Source of the DNA: Botryotinia globosa
Taxonomy: Eukaryota > Ascomycota > Leotiomycetes > Helotiales > Sclerotiniaceae
Assembly (NCBI GenBank): GCA_014898425.1
Contig: RCSZ01000018.1
Location: forward strand, 434,001-498,000
Length of the DNA: 64,000 nt
Direction of reading: 5' to 3'
The notes under the pieces are model-generated. The model saw only the letters and a program-made list of their open reading frames with translations. It did not search any database and had not been told where the DNA came from. Below, one piece after another: positions 46,382 through 59,768 of this stretch (position 1 is its first letter; each line of letters opens with the position of its first letter). The position numbers and the translations under genes are program-made.

Positions 46382-48648
46382 ATATCGAGGGCTTTCTTTT
46401 TTATTCTTTGAAATTTTACTTGGGTTAAATTGGTACATACAGAGCAGATCTTTCTTGGGTATTCCGTGGCATTTTGAATTTAGCATTGGCAAGGAGCATT
46501 TATGATATGAGTTGAGATGAGTTGAAGATATATGATGCATAGATAGTTATTACACACATCCTGCATACTCAATACCATGCAAATGGAACCAAAATACATA
46601 CATAGATTTACACATTTAGCAAATATCAAACAGAGCACATATTTTACAAACTTCTCATTTCTTCCTTTGGAAACAAAATGATGGATGATCTGAAGTGAGC
46701 TCCACTTAGCCGCTCATTCCTCGCCTCCCCTTTCTATCATTCATCTTGTCGTAAGCCAAACCCTTTCAGCATGATCCTTATTGTATAACTTGTTTAACAA
46801 AGACTCGAGGAAAGAAGTCTTACAGTCACAGTCTCACAAGAATACACACACATGTATAGATCCAACCAGCAATATCCAATATCCCAAACCGAACCCTAAG
46901 TCAACAAACAGAGTATCTCGTCACACTCCCATGAAAGAGATATAATAAAAAAAATCTACATAAATCACAAGTGTCACCATCATTACAAACATATAATAAA
47001 ACCCCAATTTTTAACACAAGCAGACCGTTTGCGGTAGATACCTACCATCAACATGACTATTGGGAAAGTTACTCAGTTCTACGAGTACACTGCGCAGATT
47101 TGAGATGAATTTTAAGTCAGTCATACCACGTCCTATATTTCAAATTTCATATCCCAAATTGAGAAAACTTTCTGTTTGAGCTCTACCTTCTCTCTCTTAT
47201 CCTATATATCCTCCTTTGTATTTCTATCTTCCCATTGCATTCTCTATTCCCAATCCCTTTCTTCCCAGCTCTCCTTCTCATCCTCACCCTCCCTCCAAAC
47301 CCCTCTCCCAAAGGGGAAACATCTAAACACAGTGGAAGATTTAAGAAAAGTATACTTCACAGCCTCCATACATCCTCTCCATTCTCCTCGTCATCCAATC
47401 CAATGCAATCCAATCCAAACACAACCACCGCTAATCTTCCCATTCCTCCCAAGTATCACAACCAAAGTCACACATCCATACATCCATACATCCACACACC
47501 GCACACCACATACCACACCATACAGCACCAACATACTACACAAAGTAAAGACATATACACTATTACACCACCACTCCATCACTCCATCACCCCATCACCC
47601 TAGTCCATCATCACACTATTACTCACCATCACAAACCTACAAATCTACACCCTAAACTCCACAGCCCATCCACAACCCATCCATCCATCCCACCTAAACC
47701 CAGCTAGCAATATCAAACCAAATCAGCTCAAATCAAATCAATCTACTCCAGTCCCAATTCCCAATTCCCAATTTCAGAATCCAATTTAGAATCCAATTTA
47801 GAATCCAATCTAGAATCCAAAGTCCAGTCCAGTCCAGTCCAACAAGTGCTTCCATACACTCACCCACCCACTCGCTCACTCACTAACTTACACCTAATTC
47901 ACAATCCAATATCCTTACACCTACTACCTACCTACCTACCTACCTAACAAAGATAGACATTACAAAAGCACATTTCATTACATTCCATCTACTTCATCAA
48001 CACAAACCCTCAACCACTCAACCCCTCAACCCCTCAAACCCCTCAAAACCTGAACCCCAAGTCCCAAATCCCAAGTCCCAAGTCCCAAGTCCCAAGTCCC
48101 AAGTCCCAAGTCCCAAGTCCCAAATCCCAAATCCCAAACTCCCAAAATCTAAAACACATTAGTCCAGTCCCCTCTCGCAAACTCGCTTGTTCTCCTTCTC
48201 AACCATTCAGCACATTTACATTTACCAGACGACTCGTAGATGTAAATTAGAGTCATACCAATTCAGCAGTGGCATTCAATCACCGTGCAGCCACAAAAAC
48301 AATCAAACAATCCCAAAAGTGTAAAAATGTATCAATACCAAATCCCATATCTAAAGTTCTGTTTCTGTCTGTGCTGAACTACCAAAAGGAAGAGAAAGAA
48401 GAAAACGCAATAATCGCATCGATAGAATCTTTCTTCTTTATTCCCTCATTTGTATGCATCCATTTCTCTCCATGCTCCATAACAGTGTCTTTATTTTTCC
48501 ACGTGTAACATGCATTTCATCCCAATTTTGTTCCCATTTCCATTTTCATTCACAACTCAACTGATATCTCGGATGACACCTCAACACCCATTCGCTCAAC
48601 CACACGCCAACCCATCACAATCAACAACTCCCTTCCCAATATATACAT
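46382..48648. other. Low-complexity 2.3 kb spacer between convergent genes
   Basis: A C/A-rich plus strand (from about 47220) with many CATCCA, CACCA and CCCAAGT units. ORFs in it translate to His/Pro/Ser-rich artefacts. No gene or RNA was supported. Confidence 0.6.
48056..48144 (+). repeat. (CCCAAGT)n minisatellite
   Basis: About twelve heptamer copies, with CCCAAAT variants at both ends. Confidence 0.88.
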
Positions 48649-50047
48649 CTACTGAGCAACTGGTGCAGGTGCCTTGACACCCTCCTCACTAGGAACCGGC
48701 GCTGGAGCAGTGGTTCCAGTTGGGACCGAACCTGCGTTAACGTTCTCGGTGTTGATGACATGTTGATCACCATTTGTCGATGCCCACTTAGGAGGTTTAG
48801 CCCAAGCAGGATCTGTCCAAGGACCCTCATCACTCAATGCACAACCACCCTTACACTCGCAGCTACCTCCAAAAATCTTAGGTAAGTTTTCCTTAGGGAC
48901 TTGCGCCAATAATTCCTTTTGATATCCTGATCCCAAAACATGAATCTTCTCAACGGTAATAGGGTCCAACCATCCCTTGACAACACCGAAAACAGTGGAG
49001 AAACCCCATGGTGCATTGATCAAATACAATTTGCCGAGACGCTCTGGATAATAGTTTTGGGACATGACAGAGGCTTGTTTTACGTATGAGTAAACGGAAG
49101 GAACTTTGGAGATCCCAACGCCCTTGAGATCCATAATAGTGCAGCAGGTTTCGAGGAGACAACCAGCTTTGCGGGAACAGGCTGGGAGACGGGGATCGGC
49201 CATTTTCTCGTACTCGACAGCGAGGTTTTGAAGCATTCGCTCGGAACTGGTGATTTTGTACATGGCGTTGAGGTCGATGTTACCCATTTGTTCAATGTAA
49301 ACTGGACGGCCATCCTGTGAGTGAGATATGTTAGAAAGTGAACGAGGAAATGCGAGAGCAAAGACAATCTCGCGAGAGAAACCTAACAAAGCCAAGAAAG
49401 GACGTACCTTATCAGTCTTATGATAGTATTGAGGATAGTACTTGAAGACCTCCTCCTTCTCCTTATAATCAAAGGTACGGACGAGTTCATCAAGACCGAA
49501 ATCTTTTCTCCACTGCTCTGCATCTACGAACCTATTCCCCAGTATCAGTATATAGTGAAAATCAAAGGTGTGTACATCGAGGGTTCTTACATCTTCTCAG
49601 CCAATGTGACGTCGAACTTACGTGCTCGTAGGAATCGAAGCTGCGAAGAGATAACAATTAGCTATATCCGAGATGTCTCCTTTCTCACCAATCCTTCGCA
49701 TATCATCAAGCACTCAAAGCCAAGTAACAAACAGTGATCAAGGCCAAAAAACAATCTCGATCATCAAAAACACCAGTAGATTCCCCCCTCTCCCCTCTTC
49801 CCAAGCCCAAGCATCGACACCAGCACCACGAATAAGACAGTAAACAAACAAACAAACATACCAAAGTAAGGGTATCCAGTCTCTCTGTAAGCCCCGCGGC
49901 CTCCAACTTCAACCTCAACTGCTGCACCTGCGCATCCTGTTCTGGGGTGGTGTGCCCAGGGTGACCACTCTGAACCGTGGACGACGTGGTTGGGAAATCA
50001 TAGTGATCGTATTTGGGATCGAGTTTCATTTCTGGATTGGCTGCCAT
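48649..50047 (-). CDS. SEC14: SEC14-type phosphatidylinositol/phosphatidylcholine transfer protein
   Basis: Exons complement 50047-49862, 49640-49591, 49531-49408 and 49314-48649 encode 341 aa. An N-terminal CRAL-TRIO-N helix bundle contains LRFLRARKFDVTLAEKM, assembled across two introns. The CRAL-TRIO lipid pocket follows: [34 protein letters not shown], and the gate region ending LPKIFGGSCECKGGC. The last 45 residues are Ala/Pro/Val-rich. SEC14 exchanges phosphatidylinositol and phosphatidylcholine and keeps Golgi lipid signalling suited for secretion. Splice joints such as TDK-DGRPVY recover conserved motifs. Confidence 0.94.
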
Positions 50048-50990
50048 GTTGTCTGGTTTCTCACGGTATTCGAATTCAAAAGATTCTCAGGGCAATATGT
50101 GCGGCGAAGAATAAAAGAAGAAAGGGAAGATAATGTAATGGGGAGGTGTTGATGTGCGCACAGAGATTCAACTTATTGCCAGGTAAGTTGGCCGAACTAA
50201 TTATTATTAGATCCAAGAGGGGCTCTAGCTTTACGAGGCTGGAAATGGTCCTTGGGAAAGTGTTTATATCTCACAATTGTCACCTGCCAATATTTCCTAC
50301 ATACAATACAATATATTGTATTCTATAACTTATTAAGATACCAAAAAACCGAATTTCATTTTATTTAATATGTTATTGATTTATAAATCTAATAAAACTA
50401 TGTAAATACTCAATTGTGCCGTCTTTTTCCCCCTACAAATAGAGTGCACGTATGAGTTCATGATGATTACATACGCCCTATCCTATAAGCGAGTTTGGTA
50501 AGGAAAAGTTCCCCTGATATTGATCCCCTGATCAGGGGCATGTATTCAACCCCAAGTCGATATTTCTATCTTTCGATATTCAGAAGACGTTGGGAACAAA
50601 TAAGATCAAGATTAGATCTTACGAATATCGTGTATTATACGAGCATACATGCATTTCCAGGGGAGAAGCTAAATTACGTGGAGATTGTACTTGCTCTGTA
50701 TTGAGTATATCTATTGTACCAAAGTTTCTATTCTATCAGGAGCCAGAAAACTTGGGTATGATCTATATTGATCAAATATCAACACACCAATAGAATATCA
50801 AGAGTTTTATTTCTCTACATCAGATCTCGAAGATCCTTGTTTTTCTTTTCCTCGTATATTTGGACCAGAGATGTTTGGTTTGAGTTCTCCTGAATATCAT
50901 CGTCATCATCGACATCATCATATCATAAGAAAGCTCCCATCAATATCCCAAGAACTTTATGTTTTCATTATTTCTCTTCCAAACACTCCA
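50048..50990. other. SEC14 upstream region and prefoldin 3 downstream region
   Basis: About 940 bp with no supported gene. AT-rich DNA lies near 50330-50400. Confidence 0.55.
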
Positions 50991-52218
50991 TCAACCATTA
51001 GAACTGCCCGTCTTTCCATCCTTCTCCTCTGTAACCTCTGATTCATTCTTCTCTTTTCTCTTCATCGTAACATCCCAATTGTATACCCTAGCTGTAGCAA
51101 CCTCCATAGTCTATTCATTAAAAGAGGCTCGTCAGCTTAATCTCTCCCCACTCTGCAACTTTCTCTTTTCCCCAGTTATGGTCGGTCTGTGGGTGAAGTG
51201 GAGTAAACATACCGTAATCTGTTCTCTCAAGAAATCCAAGTCCTCCTCACAGTTTGCGAAACTTTGTTTCGCAGCCGCGAGTCGGTTCGAAAGTAATTCC
51301 TCCGCCTCATCAATCGGATATGCTAACATAACATTTGCCTGCCATCTTGTCAATATACCTCCACCACCTCTTCCCTAAATGTTAAACATACCCCTAACCA
51401 TAAATAAACCTCCTCCGTAGCTGGAATATTGGCTTTGGCGTACAAAGTATCATTCAACTCAAAAGTAGCCTGTATAGGATCCGCACCCTCCTGTCGAAAA
51501 CGTATCAGCACCAATCTCTCAAGCCCCCCCTCCGCTCACAACACAGTACAAACGCACCTTCCTCGTCTTCAAAAACCTCACCGTATCCAGCGTCTTCTGA
51601 ATATCCGGCATATTGATTTTCAACCCGGCGATTCTCTTCTGTTGATTTACCTCCATGAACTGATATTTCCTAAACAAATTCAAAAGCGTGAGCCTCTGAT
51701 TTCTCGAATCGACTAAAGCCCCAATCCCAGGAATTCCCAAGTCCAAGTTTCCAAAGCATACACCCCTCCCTTGGTGTAAAATATCCAAAATTAGAGCTCC
51801 AACCTACGAAATCATCTCCTGGAATCTCTTCAATGTAGGCTCAACATCTGCCCTCGTAGTAACATAATCCTCGACTCGATCCACGAATGGTGCATACGGA
51901 ATACCTCGCTCATTCGTGCGGGCAGCATCTTTTCTGAAGGATTGGGTGTTAGCTAGCTTTCCGCGAATTTGAAGAATCTCCTCTCTGCGAATGGTAGTAA
52001 ATTGCTCCCGCAAACTTCAACAAACTCCAGCAAACTCCCCAAGCCCCTCTCCTCTGCAGATTGAATTACATAGTCCACCTCGCAGTCATCCGCAAGTCGG
52101 TACCTGGAAGACGCTGCTGAATAGATCGACAACGGGAAACACTTTCCCTACAGAACTGCAGAAAGGGCCAGTTTCATACATGCATATTCCTCACTTACTT
52201 AGTATCTGTATCCGCCAT
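50991..52218 (-). CDS. Prefoldin subunit 3 (PAC10/VBP1)
   Basis: Six exons, complement 52218-52199, 51933-51808, 51669-51558, 51490-51392, 51338-51213 and 51110-50991, encode 200 aa. The first exon gives only MADTDTK and precedes a 265 nt intron. Conserved alpha-type prefoldin blocks appear in order: RGIPYAPFVDRVEDYV, KYQFMEVNQQKR, IPDIQKTL-like helix, then YLWLGANVMLAYPIDEAEEL, which spans an intron, and LREQITTMEVATARVYNWDV. A Lys/Glu tail ends the protein. An alternative donor 8 nt earlier (GTTAGG) would break the WLGANVM motif, so GTATGT at 51391 was used. It is part of the same cytosolic chaperone hexamer as the prefoldin 6 gene in this window. Confidence 0.9.
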
Positions 52219-52759
52219 ATTTGGCGTCTGCGAAACAAAAATATTTGTGTTATTCAGAATTATCGAAACTGCCCACTACAACATATAGGTAAAGTTCTCG
52301 CTTATGTAATACTGTGGTGCTGCATCATCTTCACCCCCGCCGGAGATGCAATTATCACGCTTTATGTGGTTCACAATTTTCGTCGTCGTAAGTTTTTCCT
52401 GGCGTTCATTAAATAGAATAATAGATTACCTCATATTCATTCACAGTCAAAACAATCTCGCAAAGAACTATGTTTTTCATCGGTATATTTGTATTCAGCA
52501 CCGTACTAGTAGATGTGTAGACATCAAAAACTAATGTGATAATGACCAACGATCAATGATCAGATGTAGGCATTCTGACCAAGGAAAAGTAATCCTCCTT
52601 TCCAAATAGAAAATCATGCATAATAGTTATTATTAGAGAAATGAGAACTCCCTATTCTACACACCAAAAGGAAATTCCCATCGCCGATTTCCGTCCTCGA
52701 GTTACTCGAGGGTATTCAATTTGTTACAACTTTAGCACTTTGGCTTGATTGAAATACAT
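52219..52759. other. Spacer upstream of prefoldin 3 and downstream of PEP4
   Basis: About 540 bp without a supported gene; short ORFs only. Confidence 0.55.
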
Positions 52760-54064
<1,305 letters not shown>

Positions 54065-55601
54065 GATGTAGGTTTTAATTCGTATGTAGTTTATTGGATT
54101 GTATTGATGAATTAAGAGAATGAGAACGATATCTTTGATGGAATTGGAAAATGTTGATAAAGTAGAAGAGTTGGTTGTTGATAAGAGAAAGGAAGATGGC
54201 TGAGATGAAGGTAGAAAGTAGAGAGAGAGAGAGAGCTTCAGAGGATTCCAAGGTTAGCAAGAGCACACACAGCACAGCAAAGCAAAGCACGGCAGGATGC
54301 ACGAGCACGAATGAATGACGATAGCGGTCGCCTATTACGGTTGCCTCCACAACCCGACCCACTAATACGCTCAAAAAGTGAGATTTAACCAATGAAAAGT
54401 GATCATGAGCCTGGTCGAGTACGTTAGCGCAAGACTTAAAATCATTAGATAGATACCGATACCCCGACATTTCGAAAAGGGAATCAATCATACCTACCTA
54501 CCTAGGTAAGGTAGCTGGAGGTAGTACTGTATGTACTTCGTAGGCGTACGTGCCTTGATCTATCAATGTCAGTTTCACTTATAATAGTAGTAGTAGCACT
54601 ACTAGGACCTGCAGGTGATCGGGGCAATCAAGTCATTATTATATTGGTCTATTATCTATCTATAATAAGTGAATGGTAATAGATATAAATTACGACCTAT
54701 ATAATATCAAAACACTACCTCGTATATTCATAGTACTCGCCTTCCCACTCACCTACTCACCTACTCAGCTACTCACCTACTCACCTACTCACCTACTCAC
54801 CTACTCACCTACTCACCTACTCACCTACTCAAATAACCTTGGAATCATCCATACTACTCTACCCGTATCCCAACCCCTGAGCTGAAAACTTATCATATCA
54901 TATCAGGCACAACGCGAACACTGCTTGTGTAGATCCGGCGCCAACCGCCTTTTCGCCCCAGAATTCAGGAACACAGAAAGGTGGGAGTGGCTTGCCTCGG
55001 ATTAACAGAAGATGAAGCAACGTCGGAATTCCAAGGGTGGTCAAGATAACCTGCGTATCTAGCCACATTTGATTTCTGGTTGTCTCACTTAAACACTAGA
55101 TGTAGATACCTATCTGTGTAAAGTAAAGCCGGCTGTAAATGAAAGAATCAAGATTTTGCTCAAGCAGACAATCAACCATATTATTTACCTACCTAGGTAA
55201 TATTTTACCTAATTATCCCGCTCAGATCTTAACCTAAATCCATCCCTCTTGCAGCACTTTCAGCCCTCATCATGTATATTCAAAAGACAGAAATGGTAGG
55301 TCGTACAACATCGGTAATGTTTTTCCCCAATGAACATTCACGTCTTAATCTCTAATACGTAATACTTCAATACAAAGTGACGATAGAAACAGTTGATTTT
55401 CTATCTAGGTATCTCATATGGTCTATTGAATTCGACCTCTAAACTTTTTCCCCTCATGAATCCCCTGCCACTCCCTGGTATATCATGACGACGTTGAATC
55501 AGTCAAAAGAAGTAGCGCCTGCAAATGATGAATCCTAATTGCTTTTTCTTGCCCACACCCAAACCATGAACACCATAACCAAATGCCAAATCATCAAACA
55601 T
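54065..55601. other. PEP4 upstream region and SHMT downstream region
   Basis: About 1.5 kb. It includes a CTACTCAC tandem array and TACCTAGGTA palindromes at 54499 and 55190. No gene was supported. Confidence 0.6.
54747..54831 (+). repeat. (CTACTCAC)n octamer tandem repeat
   Basis: About ten nearly perfect octamer copies, with one CTACTCAG variant near the left end. Confidence 0.9.
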
Positions 55602-57214
55602 TTACTCTCTCCATCCCTCGACTGGGAGAGGGAAGCTGCTGGCCCACTCAGCAATCTCCTTTCTCAATTCGTTGATCTTCTCAACTTCACCGCCGGCGAC
55701 CTTAGCCTTGAAATCCTTAAGCTTGTTGTCGCTCTTTGGAAGAGCAGCTTGGACTTCTTTGCAGATCTTGATGCTTTGATCAATGTATGATGCAACTCTC
55801 TTGAAGTCCTCAGTACCGAATCCACGACTAGTCATAGCTGGTGTACCGATACGGATACCGCAAGGGGTCAAAGCAGACTTGTCACCTGGAATAGAGTTCT
55901 TGTTGCAAGCAATGTTAATTTGCTCCAAGACAGCCTCAACACGGGCACCGTCGAGTGCTTGTGCTCTGAGATCGAGGAGAACCATGTGGGAGTCAGTGCC
56001 GTCGGCTACGAGCTTGTAGCCCAATTGCTTAAATTCGTTCTCAAGAGCCTTAGCATTGTCAACAACTTGTTGTTGATATTTCTTGAAGTCATCAGTTGTG
56101 GCTTGCTTGAGGGCAACAGCAAGAGCTGTGATGGTGTGGTTGTGTGGTCCACCTTGGTGACCTGGGAAGACGGAGAAGTTGATTGGGCCTTCGAGATCAT
56201 AGAGGGTCTCCTTTCCAGTCTTGGCATCAGTCTTGCGGACACCCTTGCGGAAGAAGATCATGGCACCACGTGGACCACGGAGAGACTTGTGGGTTGTGGT
56301 GGTAACGATATCAGCATGCTCGAAAGGACTTGGGATGACACCAGCGGCGATCAAACCAGAGATGTGAGCCATGTCAACAACGAGGTAAGCACCGACAAGA
56401 TCAGCGATCTTGCGCATACGGGCGTAATCGATAAGACGGCAGTAAGCAGATGTTCCAGCAACGAGAACCTTTGGTCTGTACATCAAAGCGTTGGCCTCGA
56501 GTTGGTCATAGTCAATGATACCAGTCTCCAAGTTGACACGGTATGGGAAGGTCTCGAAGTATGTTGATACGGCAGAGATTCTGGCATATTCGTTAGTTGG
56601 ATGAAAATATAAAGAAACGACAATTTTACAACTCACTTTCTCTGGGGAGTTTGATAACCGTGGGACAAGTGACCACCGTGTGGGAGATCAAGACCCATAA
56701 GTCTGTCATGAGGTCTCATGATAGCTTGGTAAACTTGGAGGTTTGCTGGGGAACCAGACAAGCATTGAACATTGACGCCCCATTTCTCAGAATCCAAGTT
56801 GAATGCCTTGAGAGCACGAGCTTGGCAGGTCAACTCAATAGAGTCAATGTGTTGGTTTCCGCCGTAGTATCTAGCGCCTGGGTATCCCTCAGAGTATTTG
56901 TTTGACATGGGTGATCCCAAAGCATCGAAAACGGCACGGGAGGTAACATTCTCGGAGGCAATAAGGATAATCGATTCACGCTGACGTTGGATCTCGAGTT
57001 TCTGTATATTCTCATCAGTAATTGGCATAGTTGAGGACATGCATTGAATTACTCACCATGATCTCAGCGATCTCAGGATCAGTCTCAACCAAAGACTTCT
57101 CCAACATCTGTGAAACAATGAGTCAGTCAAATTACCCAGCATTTTGATCGCGGGGCATCTTATGTGGTGACAAACCTCTTGGTGAGACTTTGGGAGAGCG
57201 TATGTAGAAGACAT
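55602..57214 (-). CDS. Serine hydroxymethyltransferase, cytosolic type
   Basis: Exons complement 57214-57176, 57107-57057, 57001-56637 and 56580-55602 encode 477 aa. The small first exons give [13 protein letters not shown] and [17 protein letters not shown]; no mitochondrial presequence is present, so a cytosolic enzyme is likely. Conserved motifs include [44 protein letters not shown], and [14 protein letters not shown] with the pyridoxal-phosphate lysine near residue 250. It converts serine and tetrahydrofolate to glycine and methylene-tetrahydrofolate. Intron 1 starts with an atypical GTTTGT donor. Length matches the family. Confidence 0.95.
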
Positions 57215-58206
57215 GATTGCGAATTGATACTCTTAATGCAAAGGAGAGTGTAGCTGATTTGTATATTGAAATACTGAAGTGAAGTTTGCTTGGAGAAAAT
57301 AAAAAAAGATGACATGTCAGACAAAGAAGTATATACAAAAATTTAGTCAAGCCAAGAGTTGCCCCTCCAGTAAGCTAGCGGGATCGGAGTAGATTTCAGC
57401 CAATGAGACCCCACAACCATTTTCGACGTGACTCGCTAAATTGAATATCCCGCAGTCAAAAAATGGTGCGGGGGAACAATGGTTAATAAACCACGGGACA
57501 ATGTATGATATTTTGGTTCGAATGAAGATGCATTCAAAGGTCAATTCTACTGTTGATGGAAGAGTCGTAAGGAGATTCAGTGTATAGTGAGTGATATCTG
57601 AGTATGCTCTTGAATATGGGAACTTTACAATCATCAAATTTACGAAGCGGTGGTCTTTACACAACTGCCCGGGGCTGCTTGCTTGCTCTTGTTGTCAAAA
57701 ACTGAAGGCATGAAAATCTGAGGTCTCCCGTGAAAGGGGCTCGCTTGAAGTATCGAAAAGGAAATTTACACGGTGATTTGCTGGATGCGTGAGGTTCATT
57801 CCTAGTTTTTCTTGAGTCTATTTGATCCCGCGAGCGAGGTATTGCCAGGACTCTAGTTCTCCATTGGTGAGAGCAAGTAGATTTGGATACACAATATCTC
57901 CCTTGACAAAAATTATCAGTACGAGACTCCAAACTTCTCTTTTTTCGCCTCGATTTGCGCCTTTTGGTCCCATTCTGGTTCGTCCTTGCTGTTTGCCATA
58001 CCCAAATCTTCAATGACAAACGTTGCTGTAACTTTCTTCCTCGTACTCTCCGGATGCGAGGACAGGGGTTGTACAGTCGAACCGAGCGTCGCAGGCCGAG
58101 ACTGCGAGCTATCCTTACTCGAACTTGAAGACGCCTTCCCCGATGGGAGTATGTGAAGCGGTGAAGCTCTAGTATTAGTAGTAATCTCGGGGCCCGAATC
58201 TGAATG
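57215..58206. other. SHMT upstream region and RPA34 downstream region
   Basis: About 990 bp. The part from 58206 down to 57916 is an open minus-strand frame continuing RPA34 after its TAG stop (see findings). The rest holds no supported gene. Confidence 0.5.
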
Positions 58207-59542
58207 CTATTTTAATCGTTGACGTAGTGGCATAGGCTGATCCACGAGCTCAATTGCTGTCTGTTTCTTCAATGTTTTTAGTTCCTGTGATCCTATGGAG
58301 GTTGATGGAAACAAACTCTTGTGCTTTTTCTTCTTATCTCCAGAACCCTTGTGCTTCTTTTTCGATGAGCGATCCGCGCTTTCCTCAGTGTCTTTGTGGC
58401 TCTTCTTCGATTTATCGGATTTTGACCTTTTCACCGGTGGTGCATCTTCCATCTCCACATCGGATGCTTCGTCTTCCGACATTGCGATTTTTTGGAATTT
58501 GGGAGCGCGTTCTTCTGAATCGCTTTCATCTTCGTCGGATCCAATGATACCAGGTGCGCTCGCAAAGCCAATTGGCTGGTATCGCGCCTTTAGACCTTTA
58601 GGTTGTTGACGAACAGGTCGCTTTGCGGGCACTGTGGCTTGGCTGGAGTTCTCCTTACAAAGGTTAACGACTTGTTGCATATGATATATCTGATCCACGG
58701 ATTTTTTCTCTGTAATTGTATGTCAGTATACTGAAGCGCATTAGTAGACAGGGTAGGTTACCAATGGAGTAACTATCTTTAGAATTGCTTGGTAACAAGA
58801 TCTTGGTATACGTCTTGTCATCAAGCGGGTCGTGAACAAAACCATAATCGTTGCCATTCTGCGAAAATACTGCTTTGCCTAATTTTGCATCTCGCAGCGA
58901 CATCTCCGTTACAGAAGCAATGGGTACCGACGCAGGTGCTGTGATGTACCAAATTTCTTTCCCCTCCAAATTAGACTTGCTGAATAATTGTGGTGCTTTA
59001 CTTGAGTTCTTCGAAGAAGACTTTTCGAATCCGGGAGGGGGCTTGAAGGGCGCAACTTTCATCGATACTGTTTTGGCATCTTTTCTGACATGATATTAGC
59101 AAACAAACCTAGAATCTGACAAGCTTGGTCAAACTTACTTGGACGATGATGGCACAACAGACTTCTTTGCATTTGCACTTGATTCGTCTTCTGACTCCTT
59201 CTCATCGCTCCCACTTTCACTTTCACTCTCTTCGGAGCTTTCAGCCTCGGAACTGTCGCTGCTCTCTGCGGCCTTGCTATTCGATTTGGACTTGGATTTG
59301 GATGTAGATTTCACAGCGGGGTTCGATGGCAGAGAATCGTTGTCGCTATCTGATTCCGATTTGTTTCCTTTTGGCTCGTCATTTTCATTGTCGCTTTCTC
59401 CAACAAACTCTGAGCTCTTGAAATCTTGCGGTGATTTGACAATTGGAGTTTTGGTTGCAGTTTTGGCAGAGGATTTCGAGGAGGATTTCGAAGAATCTGC
59501 CTTTTTCTTTCGCTCACTGAGAGTCACTTTGGAAGGCCCCAT
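58207..59542 (-). CDS. RPA34: RNA polymerase I subunit RPA34 (A34.5-like)
   Basis: Exons complement 59542-59139, 59084-58763 boundary at 58762, and 58709-58207 encode 409 aa. The first exon is a Ser/Lys/Glu/Asp low-complexity stretch. Exon 2 holds the conserved dimerisation module of A34.5: FKPPPGFEK, then LEGKEIWYITAPASVPI and a strand with KAVFSQNGNDYGFVHD. Exon 3 is a charged tail with KKKHKGSGDKKKKHK, typical of this subunit. In yeast A34.5 pairs with A49 as a built-in TFIIF-like module of Pol I and promotes rRNA synthesis. The gene is divergent from GRC3 across 226 bp. The TAG stop is followed by 96 further open codons in the same frame, so the natural C-terminus may be longer. Confidence 0.82.
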
Positions 59543-59768
59543 GATAAATGGTATATTATTGTTTTAGGAGAAATTGATGAAGGATTGATTCAATGGTAGT
59601 TGTAAATAAATAGAAAATCGCATCGAAACTTTTTTTTTGGCAAGGCTCGGCCTTGCTCGGGAAAACATCGGATCTAAGTTTTTTGATGCCCCGAGCTGCT
59701 ATCAGAACTCTCCTCTCGATTTCGTAATTATATAGGAACTTATGTTGTTCATATAAACTATTCAGATA
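59543..59768. promoter_or_regulatory. Compact divergent promoter of RPA34 and GRC3
   Basis: Only 226 bp separate the two ATGs. It contains a T9 run near 59631 and a perfect hairpin, GCAAGGC-TCG-GCCTTGC, at 59640-59656. Both genes serve ribosome synthesis, so shared control is plausible. Confidence 0.55.

Noticed and set aside
47176..47655. Plus-strand ORF of 159 codons, Ser/His/Pro-rich
   Set aside because: Falls in CATCCA/CACCA low-complexity DNA; no start context or domain.
48056..48144. CCCAAGT array as an interstitial telomere
   Set aside because: Unit differs from the fungal TTAGGG/CCCTAA telomere repeat and grades into other C/A-rich slippage DNA.
55920..56567. Plus-strand ORF of 215 codons opposite SHMT
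   Set aside because: Antisense shadow of a strongly conserved coding exon with biased codons.
57657..58019. Minus-strand ORF of 120 codons downstream of RPA34
   Set aside because: Out of frame with the stop-free RPA34 extension, which overlaps it and has better coding character; Arg/Ser/Lys-rich shadow.
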